Shown here: one piece after another, positions 1 to 11,771 of the stretch
Layout: every line of letters starts with the position of its first letter
Position numbering within the stretch: position 1 is the stretch's first letter
Assembly (NCBI RefSeq): GCF_001540865.1
Contig: NC_033638.1
Location: forward strand, 9,577,928-9,641,927
Direction of reading: 5' to 3'
DNA: 64,000 nucleotides
Source of the DNA: Ananas comosus
Lineage: Eukaryota; Streptophyta; Magnoliopsida; Poales; Bromeliaceae
Made by a program: the position numbers and the translations under genes
Notes under the pieces: generated by a model
Seen by the model: only the letters and a program-made list of their open reading frames with translations
What the model was told of the DNA's origin: nothing
Databases searched by the model: none

Positions 1-22
1 AAGAATGGAAAGATGAACTCAC

Positions 23-243
23 TCTCCACAGATCCGAATCGGATAGCAAACATCTCCTCCTTCAATTCCCCGTCAGCGAAGTCCGTAGCGTGCCAGACGC
101 ACGATTTATCGTTCCCAGCATGCTCCTGCATCTTCGTCGTCGAAACAACTGCAAGCCACACCATCTCGCACATCAGATAACAATTACAAACCCTTCAAAT
201 CAAGAAAAACATAGCCCCAAAAAACATAAATGATGAAAAAAGG

Positions 244-274
<31 letters not shown>

Positions 275-703
275 AAATGGTTGGCGCAGATCTTTAGGGT
301 TTTCGCCTGCCTCATCACCAACCGGACCTTTCCGGTCTCCTTGTGCTTCAGAAGCTTCACGTTCCCCGTGCCCCGCTCCTTCCACTGGTTCCCATCCTTA
401 TCGAACCTGTAGAGCTTCGCCTTCCTACAAGACACAAACCCCGATCGATCGATCGATCGATCAGATGCGATCAGGAACCTACAAAAACGGATAAAAGTAC
501 GAAACCCTAGCGTTTAACCGAAGAACCCCCGTAGGGGCGTACATATCAAGAAGCACGTCCTCCTCTTCCTCGCCGGTCGTGACGGCGACCTCCTCGAGCT
601 TTACGATGGGGGCGACCTGGGCCCCGGTGTCCTCGTCGTCGCCGGCCCCGGGCTCGTTGGTCTCCTCCTCGTCGCGGCGCTCGACGTCGGCGGTGCTCGC
701 CAT
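23..703 (-). CDS. RANBP1: Ran-binding protein 1 (RanBP1), 3' end beyond window
   Basis: Cytosolic co-factor of the Ran GTPase cycle: with RanGAP it promotes GTP hydrolysis on Ran released from export complexes. Exons by splice sites and frame: 703-543, 424-273, 148-23; the last ends on a GTGAGT donor at 22-17, so the gene continues left. Seen: an acidic N-terminus ([14 protein letters not shown], then a [10 protein letters not shown] stretch), then the Ran-binding domain with [29 protein letters not shown] and, in exon 3, [18 protein letters not shown]. These match plant RanBP1 closely. The ATG at 703 is the first Met of the acidic leader and sits in the usual family context. The 146 codons present are roughly two thirds of a typical 200-220 aa protein. 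Intron 1 holds a GATC repeat and intron 2 a long A run on the + strand. Confidence 0.95.
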
Positions 704-808
704 GGCTACGGTGGTGGCGGAGACGCGCGCGAGAGAGAGAGAGGGGGCGAGGGAGAAGGGCGGTGGAAGAGAGCAAGGGACTGAGTGGGGGAGATGAAGG
801 GGCAGAGC

Positions 809-818
809 TTAGGGTTTT
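809..818. promoter_or_regulatory. telo-box-like motif upstream of RanBP1
   Basis: TTAGGGTTTT on the + strand (AAAACCCTAA on the gene strand), about 105 bp upstream of the RanBP1 ATG. Telo-boxes (AAACCCTAA) are frequent near the start of plant genes for translation and cell growth. The site is seen; its use is inferred. Confidence 0.4.
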
Positions 819-1921
819 CCCTTTCTATTTTTATTTAGGTATTCTTTTATAGTTATGAGGTGGTGCAGGTGCAGCCTCGCGGGGCAGGGAATAAAGGGCA
901 GTGGATTTTTGTAAAGAAGGGCCCAAAAGTTACTACAATTTTAATTAGGACCTCGCGTACTGTTGTACAAAATACTGCGTTGATTTGGATCGGGTCTTTT
1001 TGATCAACGGGTGGCGAACGCATCCGTTGAGAAATATCTGAACAATTTTATTTGAATCATGAGAGCTCGAACTCTAATTTAAGCCTTGATTTACCCAATT
1101 GTAGGGAATGTAATAATGTTGGTTGACAAAATAATTTTATTTGAGTAAACAATGCATCTAACATTTCAACAAGTTATTTTTGCCGAATAAGTAAAATTAG
1201 ATACGCCCGTTTAAGCCTCATAAAAGATTTATTTATTCCTTTTCTTTTACCAAATGCATTATTAGAAATCACTATTAATTAAAAACAAAATTAGAAGAGA
1301 GCCGAAACGGTCACGTAATCTACTATAGATCCGAGATGGAAACAGTTTCTTCTATTAAGTAGAAAACAAAAAAATAATGATCTTGAAAAATAGCAACTAC
1401 ATTTTCCAGGATCCTGCAGAACACTATGCGAACCTGCACATAATCCAAGCAAAAAATATGTAGCAAAATAGCGCACCCACATTATGATCATTATTGATTG
1501 ATCAGTACCTCTCAAACTAACACCTGAAACCATTGATTACAATTTAATGGTAGGAAATATAGAACGGCGTTCAGAAGTGCTAATCAAAGATTTTATGAGT
1601 TCACATGAGACTGGACGAAATGATTCAACAGAAAAACCTACTGTCCAGAAGAGATAGAATCTGAATTAAATCCCATACAATGAACACAAACCACGTAGCA
1701 TAGCCACAATTTGACTGTTTAAATTAGTATAATTAAGATCCAAAAGCTTCGGCAGCTCTAGAATTTATTGTCCCTCTGTGTAAACTGTTTGCCGAGAAGC
1801 TTCTGCAGAATACTTCCTTTCAGGGCCATGACAGGAGCGGAAAAAAAAAAAAAGATGAAAAAAAAGGGGTCTCTAGATAACACAAGCGAGAAACACAGAA
1901 AAGGGCAAAACTGTAAATCTC
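819..1921. other. intergenic DNA between RanBP1 promoter and EBP1 3' end
   Basis: AT-rich sequence without a supportable gene. The part nearest 1922 (about 1770-1921) should be the EBP1 3' UTR, since that gene is read leftwards and stops at 1922. No recognised repeat was found. Confidence 0.5.
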
Positions 1922-4900
1922 TCATCCCTGGGTCGCCGCACCATTTGATGCTTCCTCGTCCATGGGCTCTGCTTCAGCTGAATCATCTTTGGCATCACCT
2001 TTCTTACCTGCACATGAAAAGAAAATTAGTATTATTATAGGTGTTAAGTAAGCTCAAATTATGTACTAATATAAAATCCTTCCCCTCAATGTTTGTAGCT
2101 TTACGGTGGCGGGTCATTGAAGCAGTCAGAGTGCAAAAAGGCGCTAATTTTACGGGGAGTACTCAGCATTTTAATCAAAGATTAAGAAAAGGAATTCGAG
2201 ACACCTTTTTTCTTCTTTCCCCCGCCTTTCTTCTTTGTTTTTGTGCCCAGAGCAAGCCATGCCTTGATCTCAGCATTGTCCTCGATGGATTTCGTTGGCT
2301 GCAGCTGCTGAAGCGGATGGGATGTAATCCTGTCCGATCCATTGGGCATCAACAAGACTGTGAACTTGATATGAGCGACAAGGTCACCTGCCATGCATGT
2401 TGACTAGTTAATATAATGATTAGAAGCTAAAATTAGTGCGCTACATTTGCAAATTTAATGCACTTCTTTTATTTTGATTGGATAGAATAATAATATGAAA
2501 CACAGCTGACAAGTGTTTATCTTATTTTAGGTAAACATACAACAAGATAAAAGCTTGATCAACTGGTAAAAACTATTTCCTCGACAATGCACACAAACAG
2601 TGCTCATTCTTTACTTTCTAACCACTGAAATTGTAGCCAAGTAAAGCTAATTATAAATAGTAACCAGAGAGCTACTTTTAAATACTTAATAGTTTGTCTA
2701 TTTGCATGAATATTTCTTACCTGGTCTCTCATGAAGTACGGGATATGGCTGCAGAAGATCATGGTTCACACATTCTACCAGGCCCAACCGAGCACGCTTC
2801 TCTTCCAAAGCCCTGAGTTATAATACTTATCATAGTACAGGAAAGAAGAGATTTTCAAACTGGCTATATTTAAAAGAAAACCAGATCAAACGGGCAGACC
2901 TTGCACTAAAAGGCATGATTGGGAACTTCTGATTTATTTCACTAAAAATGAATCTTGACGCTTTCATCTTTAAGTGGTAGTTTTTGTCCACGGCTCTCTT
3001 GTAGATAGTCGTTTGTTTCTCATCCAGAAGTTTTGGCTGCATCCAAAACAACTATTTGTCAAAAATGAAAATAAATAAAGTTTAGGATGAAATCAATAAG
3101 TAGCAAAGAGTGGAACCAATCTTACCTTCCCTTCGCCCGTGCTAGTGACTATGTCAATTGCATAAACTTCATTTTCTTCAAACTCAGCATCGTCAACTCT
3201 GGTCTCGGGGTTCGACACGCTAAGTATGACTTTATTTCCATCAATGACAAACTGTTTCAGCTGATGGCTAAGGACACCTTCCACAATTTTGCAGTCATAA
3301 GCAGCAGCTACCTTCTGAATAGCTTCTGTAACATCCTTGTTCTGTACAATTAAAGTAAGCATCATTAAAAATCACACGACAATGAGAAAAATTTGAGATA
3401 GGGTATCAGCATGCATATCTTTAATTAAAAAAAAGGTTAAATATTATAAGAATTGCATATTCAGAGTCCATCTTGTAGCAAAATTAACTGTTTCAGTTGT
3501 ACAGATAACCATGCAAGCAATGATCGAATTCATGCTGGCAGATTAATATACGTGAACACCCTAAATGAAGGCAAAAAACAACAGAAAACATAAAAGCTTC
3601 AATAACTAAAATATAAAAATCTTGAAGCATTAATGACAAATATTTAGGTCGTGTTCTCCAACTGTAAATAGTGTGAAAACACGAAATGAGGAATAAATAT
3701 TAAAAAAAACTCAAAACAAAGATGTACTGTAAGAAAATACTACTGTTACTAGAAAAAGGAAGCAAAACTTGTCAGAATAACTATGACATGAGCTTCACAT
3801 GATATTATTTATCCATAGTTCCAAATCATTATTCATATCCCAGAGAATATTCATTGACCCAAACATGGAATACACCAAATTAAGCAAAAAAGGGACTATA
3901 AGATGTAGATCAACAAAGCAATTGATAGAGGGAAAGAGTGACAAAATTTCAAATAATTCTTGCTAAATTTGAATAAGTTTCATCTGATTAGCAATGTTGA
4001 TCTCCACCTCGTTGATTGGAGAGTGCATTACCATAAGGTTACAGAAGGAGTGGACTACACTTGATGCACATTGGAAGTACCAACATATCATAGCCCAAAT
4101 ATCAACTTCATCTTTTCACTCTACTACTGAGTAGTATGAAAAATTCTAGATTCTAGATCATATCAGCCAAATGATAAACACACAGGCTACAATTTATATC
4201 CTACAAAACAATTTAAACCAATAGCACATCACATCTATGCAAACAACCATCAAACTCTTAAGATATGAATAAGATTAAGTACAAATATGACGAAGCAAAA
4301 CTAGAGAACAAAATTGAAAAGGGCTGCAAAGAAAAGATGATTCTCTATCAGTGTAACTATGACAACAAGCACCATTTGGATATTAATCCATAGCTCATCA
4401 CTAGTCATCATTTAGAGAATTCATGCCCCACAAAATAATGAACAAAACACAAATAAATATTAGGAATTGTAACTTTTAGAGGAATAATCATGCAAAACAA
4501 AGATCAGAGATGCATATTTTCTAATATCTGAATAAGCATAAGCAAAAACACTAAAGGTTTGCAGGTGTTACAAACATAATTACACAAGGACCTGGACCTA
4601 CTGCTTTCACATTTTATGAACTAAGGTGACTAAGATCGAAGGATGAACAACAGCACCCCACATATTGAGCAGCATAGTTCAGTTATGTGGCAGCTGCTAA
4701 CTTGAATACAGTGTTTTCTATCAACTCTAACAGAAGACACAAGATATGTTTCTACCTAACATTAATACCGCCTGAACTAAAGCAAACCAACAGTACCTCC
4801 TAATCAGTGAGTAATTTGTGAAACTTTTCAAAGGCGCGTCAAAACAACGTTGAGAAAAGGTAATATACAAAACAGATACATATAGTCATCTATTCACTAG

Positions 4901-5847
4901 TCATCTATTCACTAGCAAGATGCACTGAGAACTGAAGAAGCTAATTGTTATCAAATTGATGCGCCACAAGCCAACCGACAACTACTTGTTCACAAATAAG
5001 CTCGTAATTAAGAAAGCAAAAAAATATTTTTACAAAGTTTTCAAGTGTATACCTTCTTCCCAGGCCTAACAAGCCGCAAAGCAACCTCAGCTGCAGTGTT
5101 AGCAGCAGCAATAACATCAGCTGCACGCCCAGTGACCGGTCCTTCCTGAATTACGTGAGTATGGGCCACGACAGCAATAAACCCATCTATATGACACCCC
5201 ATATCTCTGCAACACGAAAATGACACACCTTTCAATATAACAAAAGGCGACAAGATACATTACCAGCACAAAAGGAGAAGGATCATACATTTTTACAATA
5301 TCATTTTCCTCCAAGACGGTTTCGTCAGTCGCGAGGGGCGAGAAATGGCACACGGTGTTGTTTACGGATATGCAAGTTGGGAATGCCACACCCCTCTCGA
5401 TCTTTTTCTTCACGTTCTTGTACACATTACCAGTTTGTCTAAAAGCCCAATCAACAATTTTCCATAATTAGATAAAACCTTTTTAGCAAAGAGCACATTT
5501 AATTACTGCTAAAAATAGTCCCCAAAAGGAGTAATAACTTACTCTCTGATAAAGGCATCCCCCTTCTCGCAAATGTCTACGATCTTCGCCTTCGGTTTGC
5601 ACTCGGATACAACAAGCTGCAGAGCCTCTGTTGCCAAAAACCAGTTTAAGTTACTCTTCTTCAAAGTAACATCAAATACTACAAATCTACCACTTATTCG
5701 ATGGAAAAAGACATTTTTAACATTATTTAGAGGGAAAAAGAAGAATTCATTACTGTTAACGATCTCAGCGGCGGTTTTGTACTTGGTTACAACATCAGGA
5801 GAAGTGAGATCCAACTCCTTCTCCTCCTTTAACTCGTCATCCGACAT
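1922..5847 (-). CDS. EBP1: ERBB3-binding protein 1 homologue (EBP1/PA2G4)
   Basis: Nucleo-cytoplasmic growth regulator that binds RNA and ribosome precursors. In plants EBP1 promotes cell growth and organ size. Exons: 5847-5754, 5627-5543, 5438-5289, 5206-5053, 3341-3126, 3036-2900, 2812-2721, 2387-2205, 2007-1922. They sum to 1197 nt, 398 aa, the usual plant length. Seen in order: [73 protein letters not shown]; the central pita-bread (methionine-aminopeptidase-like) fold; [17 protein letters not shown]; and the basic [19 protein letters not shown] tail with an acidic [13 protein letters not shown] end. The family has the aminopeptidase fold without peptidase activity. Intron 4 (3342-5052) is 1.7 kb, far longer than the other seven. 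The ATG at 5847 gives the family-typical N-terminus. Confidence 0.97.
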
Positions 5848-5936
5848 CTTCTCAGTCCAAAATCTTCTAACAGTAACAAAACAAAGTAAGGATGAAACCT
5901 GGGCAAAAGAAACCACTATACGATTAAAAAAATCGC

Positions 5937-5946
5937 AAAACCCTAA
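5937..5946 (+). promoter_or_regulatory. telo-box in EBP1 leader
   Basis: AAAACCCTAA lies 90 bp upstream of the EBP1 ATG, with a second TAGGGTTTT at about 6079-6087. Such boxes are common in promoters or leaders of plant ribosome-biogenesis and growth genes, which suits EBP1. Function is inferred from context only. Confidence 0.4.
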
Positions 5947-6099
5947 CAGCATACCAGGAGAAGAACACCAAAAATCAGGGTTTCAAGCGAGGAAGGAGAG
6001 GGAAGGAGCTTCTCTATAAGACTATATCTGAATCCAATAGCGTACTCGGATGTATAATGTGATCGGATACGCTATCTCTAGGGTTTTTTGGGAAGCGGC

Positions 6100-8985
6100 G
6101 AGAGGTTTTGTGAGTTTCGGGGGAGAGGAGGAGATAGCTAGAGAGGACGGGAGCGGATTTAGGGCATCGGTGTTCATGCTTTTATATATATATATATACA
6201 GTAGGAGAAAGAAAAGGATGTCACGTGACATGCACGTGACGAACTCAGGTTGGGCTCTGAATCGGACTCGGGTTAAAATTGATTTGGGCCCAAATACTGA
6301 TCCGTTTAGCCCATTTCAAGCCTGGTTATAGCTGGAGAGGAAGTCCAAGTCCTAGTTAGATTATGCTTTTCACGATTTATTTATTATTAAAAGCTCTATC
6401 AAATAACCATTATTTAGAATAGCTATTTGTTATTTATTTATTTAGAACATTTATTTTAGAACATTATTAGGAGGTTGAGATTTTTTTTTCTTTTTTTTTT
6501 AAGCTTATTGAACCATTAACTAATATTTATTTATATTATTTGCATAATTAAAATTTAATTTAGCAAAGTAATATTACCTAAAAATATAATTCATTAAATA
6601 ATTAAATAATATTAACATATTTACTCATTTTTAATAATTATTAACTAATTATTTACTTAATAATTAATATGATTCTTCATCATCTCATATAGTATTCCTA
6701 ATTTATTTATTTATTTATTTGTTAAAATATTATTTTACGAATATTTATATGCTTATTATTTAGATAAATTATCTTTTTCGATCATAAATACTTTTTATTC
6801 TTAATTCTCGTTCAAATACAAAATTTGTCTAATTTTTACTTATCCTAGAAGAATAAACAAGAATTATATATTATACTCAATTAGACCAGTGGACACATTG
6901 ATTAGCTCGAGAAATAGTCTATAAACCCCTGCATCAATTTTTACAATTGTAGCACAGTTTTAATCCCAAGACCTAAAATGTAAGGATTTATTTTACCGCG
7001 ATAATTGGTTTCTCTGCTTCATTGATTCGGTTCCGATCGATCTGGTTCGGTCCGGAACAAGCATTTTGGATTGAGCTCAATCATATAGCAGGTAAGAACA
7101 TTTCAAGCATTTGCAAATCCGGTTTGCATGGTTTGCCCAGCTCTATTGCCAATGCTAGTCCTAAACAAACCGATCTATAAGGTCGCACCAGTCGCACAGA
7201 AACTAATAAGTTGAGTTGGATAAGCCTAGTAAATTCTGTGCGGCTACGCTCCATAATAAATCTAACGATAAGAGACTAAATAGTAGACCTAGTGTAAAGA
7301 CCCAGCCCACTAACAATAATAACTCGTTGGGTCCAAACTATCGGCCCAAAATACTTAAGCCGGGTTATTATTATTAGCGCATAGGTCTCATATAAACTGA
7401 TCGAAATCAGTATACCCTGACGTCGACAGACAAATCAGGACCAGATTACCAGGCGATGTGAGATTCTAGAGGTGGCTCCCACCAAACCCGTTGGTGTAGT
7501 ACTTTGTCCCGCATAGCACTTAGCTCTTACACTTCCAGTTGGTATTCGTCTCTGACACTAATTGTAATGACCTGACTCGCTAGCAACAATAACTCGTTGG
7601 GCCCAAACCATCGGCCCAAAATGCTTAAGCCGGATTATTATTACTAGCGCGTATGTCTCATATAAATTGATCGAAATCAGTATCCCATCCAATGTGGGAC
7701 TAATGGGTGCGTTACACCTAGTATCTAGATGGGTTGAGTCAGATCGAAACTCGTGAGTGCTGTGACTTAATTCTTTTGTGAGACTGATATGTCCTTTCTA
7801 TCGGCACATATTTTTGAAATAATTAATCAGCGCTTACGATTAGAACTCTATCCAACTCAAATTGCTATTTCAAGCTCTAATTAGAGCCGTAACGCGTACA
7901 ATCCCACAACATCTACATTTTTTGCACCCAAAAAAAAAAAAAAAAAATTGTGACTGAACAATTACATCAAACTTTTGATACCGAGACCGTCCCTGCTTAA
8001 TATGCAAGTTGCGTCCAACACTTAAATTGAAATTTTTTAAGAAAAAGTAAATTATAAAAAGCTTCCATGCACTTTAATTTATATCTTAACTTAATTATTC
8101 TCCTTACTTTTCTGTACTATCAAAATTAATAATTTATTACATAATTTTATTTAATTTATATAATTCAAATGCAATATTACTTATGATTAACTTTACTTAT
8201 AAGTTTACTTTTATAAGATAAAATTTTAATAATTAATAATTTAGTAAGTAAATTCAGCAATTATCTCAAAATAGCTTAACCTGTTTAAGATATTAACAAA
8301 ATATATAAAAAAAAATTGAATATAAATATTTTAATATTAATTGAAGAGTGATTGAGATAGGAGATTTAAGCTTAAAAAAACAAAAAATTTACATTGCCGC
8401 CCAATGAACCCTAGAGCTGGAAAATACCTATGAGTGGAAAACTCCCTAACAACGCATTATTTGGAATCTCAATTCATAGTCATGTACTATTTTTATCTTT
8501 TATTCAAAATTTTAATATTTTTTCTAAATTTTAAATTTTTAAAATTTTAACATTAAAACATATTTAATAAATTATTGAATAGTGTGTGACGATGGATGGA
8601 TGGATGGATGAAGTGTCGTTGGAGAGCTGCTCATTGAAATCTGAAAAAAATTTCAAATATCACCCATGTAGTTTCATATTTTTTATTTTAGTATTTTGTG
8701 ATTTAAAGTATATCAATTTAGTATCTTATGGTTTTATTTTTCTCTTTTATTATTTTTTTACTATTTTTTTTATTAAATCAGTGACAAAATTAAAATTAAA
8801 AAATATTAAAATGAATATTCAACAAACCTAACTAGGTCGGATATCTGAACTTTTTTATATATAATAATTTAATAAAATATTAACAAAAAACCTAATCAAA
8901 AAAATAAAACAAAACTATATATTACTAAATTTATGCAGTTTAAAAAACTGTATTTGAAGTTTATCTTGAAATTTTTTTTAGTGCG
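6100..8985. other. AT-rich intergenic region
   Basis: No credible gene. It holds A/T runs (6481-6500, 7929-7947), the direct-repeat element at 7293-7716, and at about 8640-8830 an AT-rich block whose sequence (TTTCATATTTTTTATTTTAG...ATTTAAAGTATATCAATTTAG) resembles the block at 10545-10880, so probably copies of one AT-rich MITE-like repeat. GATG repeats occur at 8590-8610. Confidence 0.5.
7293..7716. mobile_element. TRIM-like short LTR element (two direct repeats)
   Basis: Two direct repeats begin TGTAAAGACC (7293) and TGTAATGACC (7563). They share about 120 bp, including AATAACTCGTTGGG, ATCGGCCCAAAAT, CTTAAGCCGG and TGATCGAAATCAGTAT. The right copy ends AATGTGGGACTAATGGGTGC-GTTACA at 7716, so it has the TG...CA ends and short TGTAA/TTACA terminal inverted repeat of an LTR. 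The left copy loses similarity after about 7420. The 140-bp spacer has no coding capacity. Best read as a degraded terminal-repeat retrotransposon in miniature; target duplications were not resolved. Confidence 0.5.
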
Positions 8986-9014
8986 GCACGTTCGAGACGT
9001 GGAATGACCCACCA

Positions 9015-9220
9015 CGTCCACACGTGTCACGTCGCGGGCGCTCGCAGCAACTTCGAGTCCCGGACATGGACTCACTAAATCGTCCTAGCGCGGACTCGTG
9101 TCCGCACCAAAAGACGCGCCCCCCACCCCACACGTGTCGCCGCGCATGCGCTCCCCTCCCCTCCCCGAGGGTCGCACGTGTCGCCACCTCCTCCCACCCC
9201 CGTACCCCTATATATGCGCC
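9015..9220 (+). promoter_or_regulatory. ABRE/G-box and RY-rich promoter of the Em gene with TATA box
   Basis: Three CACGTG cores (9021-9026, 9131-9136, 9175-9180), each followed by TC as in ABREs, a GCATGC RY core (9144-9149), and a CTATATAT TATA box at 9208-9215. A start about 30 bp downstream would leave a 170-nt leader before the ATG at 9409. ABA response elements plus an RY element are the classic promoter layout of seed-expressed Em genes, regulated by ABI5/ABI3-type factors. The motifs are seen; regulation is inferred from the family. Confidence 0.75.
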
Positions 9221-9408
9221 ACTGCGAGCGTACGTCGCAGTACGCACGCATTCGAACCCGAACTTCTATTATTAGCCACCAAAGGAGAGAGCTACGTACA
9301 GCAACTTAATTCGAGTAGTAATTGGTAAGGGCGAAAAGAGCACGCACACATAACGTAACGTATCGTATCGTATCGTAACGTACGTAGATTCGTGACAAGG
9401 TGCAAAAA

Positions 9409-9781
9409 ATGGCGTCGCAGCAGGAGAGAGCGCAGCTCGACCGGAAGGCGCAGCAGGGGGAGACGGTGGTGCCCGGCGGCACCGGAGGGAAGAGTCTCGA
9501 AGCCCAGGAGCACTTGGCCGAAGGTCTCGTATACTTACATATGCATATATTGTAATTTTTGGCTCGAGAGCAACTGATGATTATATATAGTTTTGAATTC
9601 ATTCATTCTTCATTCAGAGCGTAGCCGTGGAGGGCAGACGAGGAAGGAGCAGATAGGGACGGAGGGATACAAGGAGATGGGCCGCAAGGGAGGGCTGAGC
9701 ACCGGCGACGAGCTCGGCGGAGAGCGAGCGGCTGCGGAAGGGATCGAGATCGACGAGTCCAAGTTCAGGACCAAGACTTAG
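9409..9781 (+). CDS. EM1: Em-like group 1 LEA protein
   Basis: Small, highly hydrophilic late-embryogenesis-abundant protein that protects cells during seed drying. Exons 9409-9523 and 9618-9781 join in phase to 92 aa. Seen: [20 protein letters not shown], then [21 protein letters not shown] single copy of the group-1 20-residue motif follows, with [18 protein letters not shown] and [13 protein letters not shown] as key parts. The protein ends [12 protein letters not shown]. Length and single motif match one-repeat Em proteins. The intron (9524-9617) sits just before the motif, as is usual. The leader repeats TATCG/TAACG units around 9353-9382. Confidence 0.97.
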
Positions 9782-11240
9782 GCTCTCTTAGGCTCTTTCT
9801 CTCTCTCTCTTTCTCTAGTACTTACATATGCATCATGAGTTTTAGTTTGGTGGCTAGTGATGTGTAGTACGTGTGTCAGTGGTGGTGGTGGTGGTCGTGA
9901 GTACTAATAAAATGCTGTGGCTGTAGTGGGCTAGTAGTTAGCAGTTGCTTTTGAATGCTTTGTTCCGTGTTGGGTGTGTTGTAGTTGTTCTAGTTTAGTG
10001 TGTGTACTTGTGTACGTTTTGATCCGTTTAAATGAACTAACAGTGTCCTTTGGTCTCACTCATCTCACTTTTATTACTGTTTTTTTTTCCCAGCTGTTAT
10101 AAGTTGTCCTCATTAATTATAGTAAAATGATGTAAAATTTGTAAGCAAACCCCAGCAATCATTTAAGATTTAGTTTAGCAATCATTTAAGACTTAATTTG
10201 GTATTGAGACCTATCTAACGCTATAGAGTTGAAGAAAAAATATATAGAAATATATTTTTGCGTTTTTCGATAAGACCGTGGAAAATATATCGTAACTGAT
10301 TTATCGCGCTATGCAGAACGTAATATTACGTATGAAAATAAACAGAATATTTTTCTAACGTACCTTTCCACCGCACATAACGCAATTTTTTCGCAACTCC
10401 AAATAAAGTCTAAGTACGAATCACACAACAGCTTGGGCTTTTAATGGGCCAAGTACAGCTCCAATGTGTACTGTGAAGGTGAAGGTGAGGTGTTCGAGTC
10501 TCGGAGCCTTCTCTGTTGTTGACGCGTGCAATTTTATTTTAGAGGATAAATTTTAAATATCTCTGTAATTTTATATTTTCTTACTTTAATATTTTATAGT
10601 TTAAAGTATATTAATTTAATATCTTGTAATTTTTTTTTTCTTTTAGTCGGCCCGTCTGTTAAGCTTTTTATTAAATTATATACAAAAAATTTTAGATACC
10701 GTACCTATAATTTATCAAATATTTATTTTAATATTTTTTAGTTTTAATTTTGCCACTAAAAAATTAGTGGAGGAGATAATAAAATAAAAAAAATAAAATC
10801 ATAGAGTACGAAAATAATACGCTTTAAATTACAAGATACTAAAGTGAGAAAATACGAAATTATATGATGGTATTTAAAGTTTTCTTTATTTTAAATTTGC
10901 CAAGTTAACCACGGATTCGGACGATATGGTTATGGGTAAAAATTAGAGGATTTTTAGAATCTAAATATTAAGGCTTTATTTGGAATGGTAAAGAAATTAT
11001 TTATGCACGATAAGAAAATATATAATGATATATTTTGCATATCACAGTAAATAATCTACAGTATATTTTTGGATTATATCTAAGTTGCCTTTTATTTATA
11101 TTTTATTTTTTTATTAATATTAGATGTTTTAATAATAAACTGCAGGGATCTTCCCATAATAATATAATAATAATGTAATATATACTAAAACGAAACCTTG
11201 TTTGAGGTTGCTTATTACTAGTAAATTAATAAGGGTAGTG

Positions 11241-11274
<34 letters not shown>

Positions 11275-11520
11275 CAAAGGTATATGCGATTAAATTTTTG
11301 GAAGTTCCGGATAAGAACCACGGAGTACAAAAGGAAATAAAAGTAAAACTCTTGCGTGGACACGTGTAACGTCGTGGCGTGGTTTGGTTGGTTGATTAAC
11401 GTTGGGAAGTGTGACTAATTAGTCATCTAATTCAATCACATTCATAACTGATCGAAGTTAATTAAACGTGAATTAAAATTTAAATAAAAGTTACTCTTTT
11501 TCCTTCTATTGTACTCTTAA
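9631..11520 (+). repeat. copy 1 of a 1.9-kb duplicated block (Em exon 2 and downstream)
   Basis: From AGGGCAGACGAGG in Em exon 2 to TTGTACTCTTAA, this block recurs in the same orientation at 11621-13453 with small differences: base changes, a missing 24-bp phrase near 10165, and a 33-T run here that is short in copy 2. Copy 2 starts immediately after the N at 11620. The pattern suggests two overlapping allelic contigs rather than a true tandem duplication. Within it, 10545-10880 is an AT-rich block with partly inverted ends (MITE-like). Confidence 0.85.
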
Positions 11521-11619
11521 CTAGATTTTCACCCGTGCGATGCACGGCTAATATAATAATATAGAATAATAAAAATTATTATGTGATAATAACAAAAAGA
11601 TTTTCTAATTAATTTTATA
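11521..11619 (+). mobile_element. 5' end of a Helitron-like element, cut by the N at 11620
   Basis: Immediately after the shared flank TTGTACTCTTAA comes CTAGATTTTCACCCGTGCGA and then TGCACGG. The core CCGTGCGATGCACGG is a small palindrome resembling the conserved 5' end of many plant Helitrons. Copy 2 lacks it and continues with TTTGTTTTTGTAGCC, so this is an insertion relative to the other copy. The rest of the element is probably at about 13536-14659. Helitron is an inference; no transposase is present. Confidence 0.45.
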
Positions 11620-11620
11620 N
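11620..11620. other. single-N assembly junction
   Basis: One ambiguous base separating the end of the Helitron-like fragment from a sequence that restarts inside Em exon 2. This is what a contig join with unresolved overlap looks like. Confidence 0.8.
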
Positions 11621-11771
11621 AGGGCAGACGAGGAAGGAGCAGATAGGGACGGAGGGATACAAGGAGATGGGCCGCAAGGGAGGGCTGAGCACCGGCGACG
11701 AGCTCGGCGGAGAGCGAGCGGCTACGGAAGGGATCGAGATCGACGAGTCCAAGTTCAGGACCAAGACTTAG
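11621..11771 (+). pseudogene. second copy of Em exon 2 (partial, likely the other allele)
   Basis: Repeats the last 151 nt of Em exon 2, including the RTKT end and the TAG stop, with one visible coding change (GCTGCG to GCTACG, Ala to Thr). Exon 1, the intron and the promoter are absent because the copy starts right after the N. It cannot be expressed as it stands and is most simply an allelic fragment left by assembly. Confidence 0.7.

Noticed and set aside
7293..7716. Cassandra-type TRIM carrying a 5S rRNA segment
   Set aside because: No 5S box A/box C promoter text could be found within the repeats.
9024..9328. Overlapping frames of 76-89 aa before the Em gene
   Set aside because: GC-rich promoter with ABREs and TATA box; frames arise from base composition.
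11621..11771. A second functional Em gene
   Set aside because: Only the end of exon 2 is present, starting at an N; no exon 1 or promoter.
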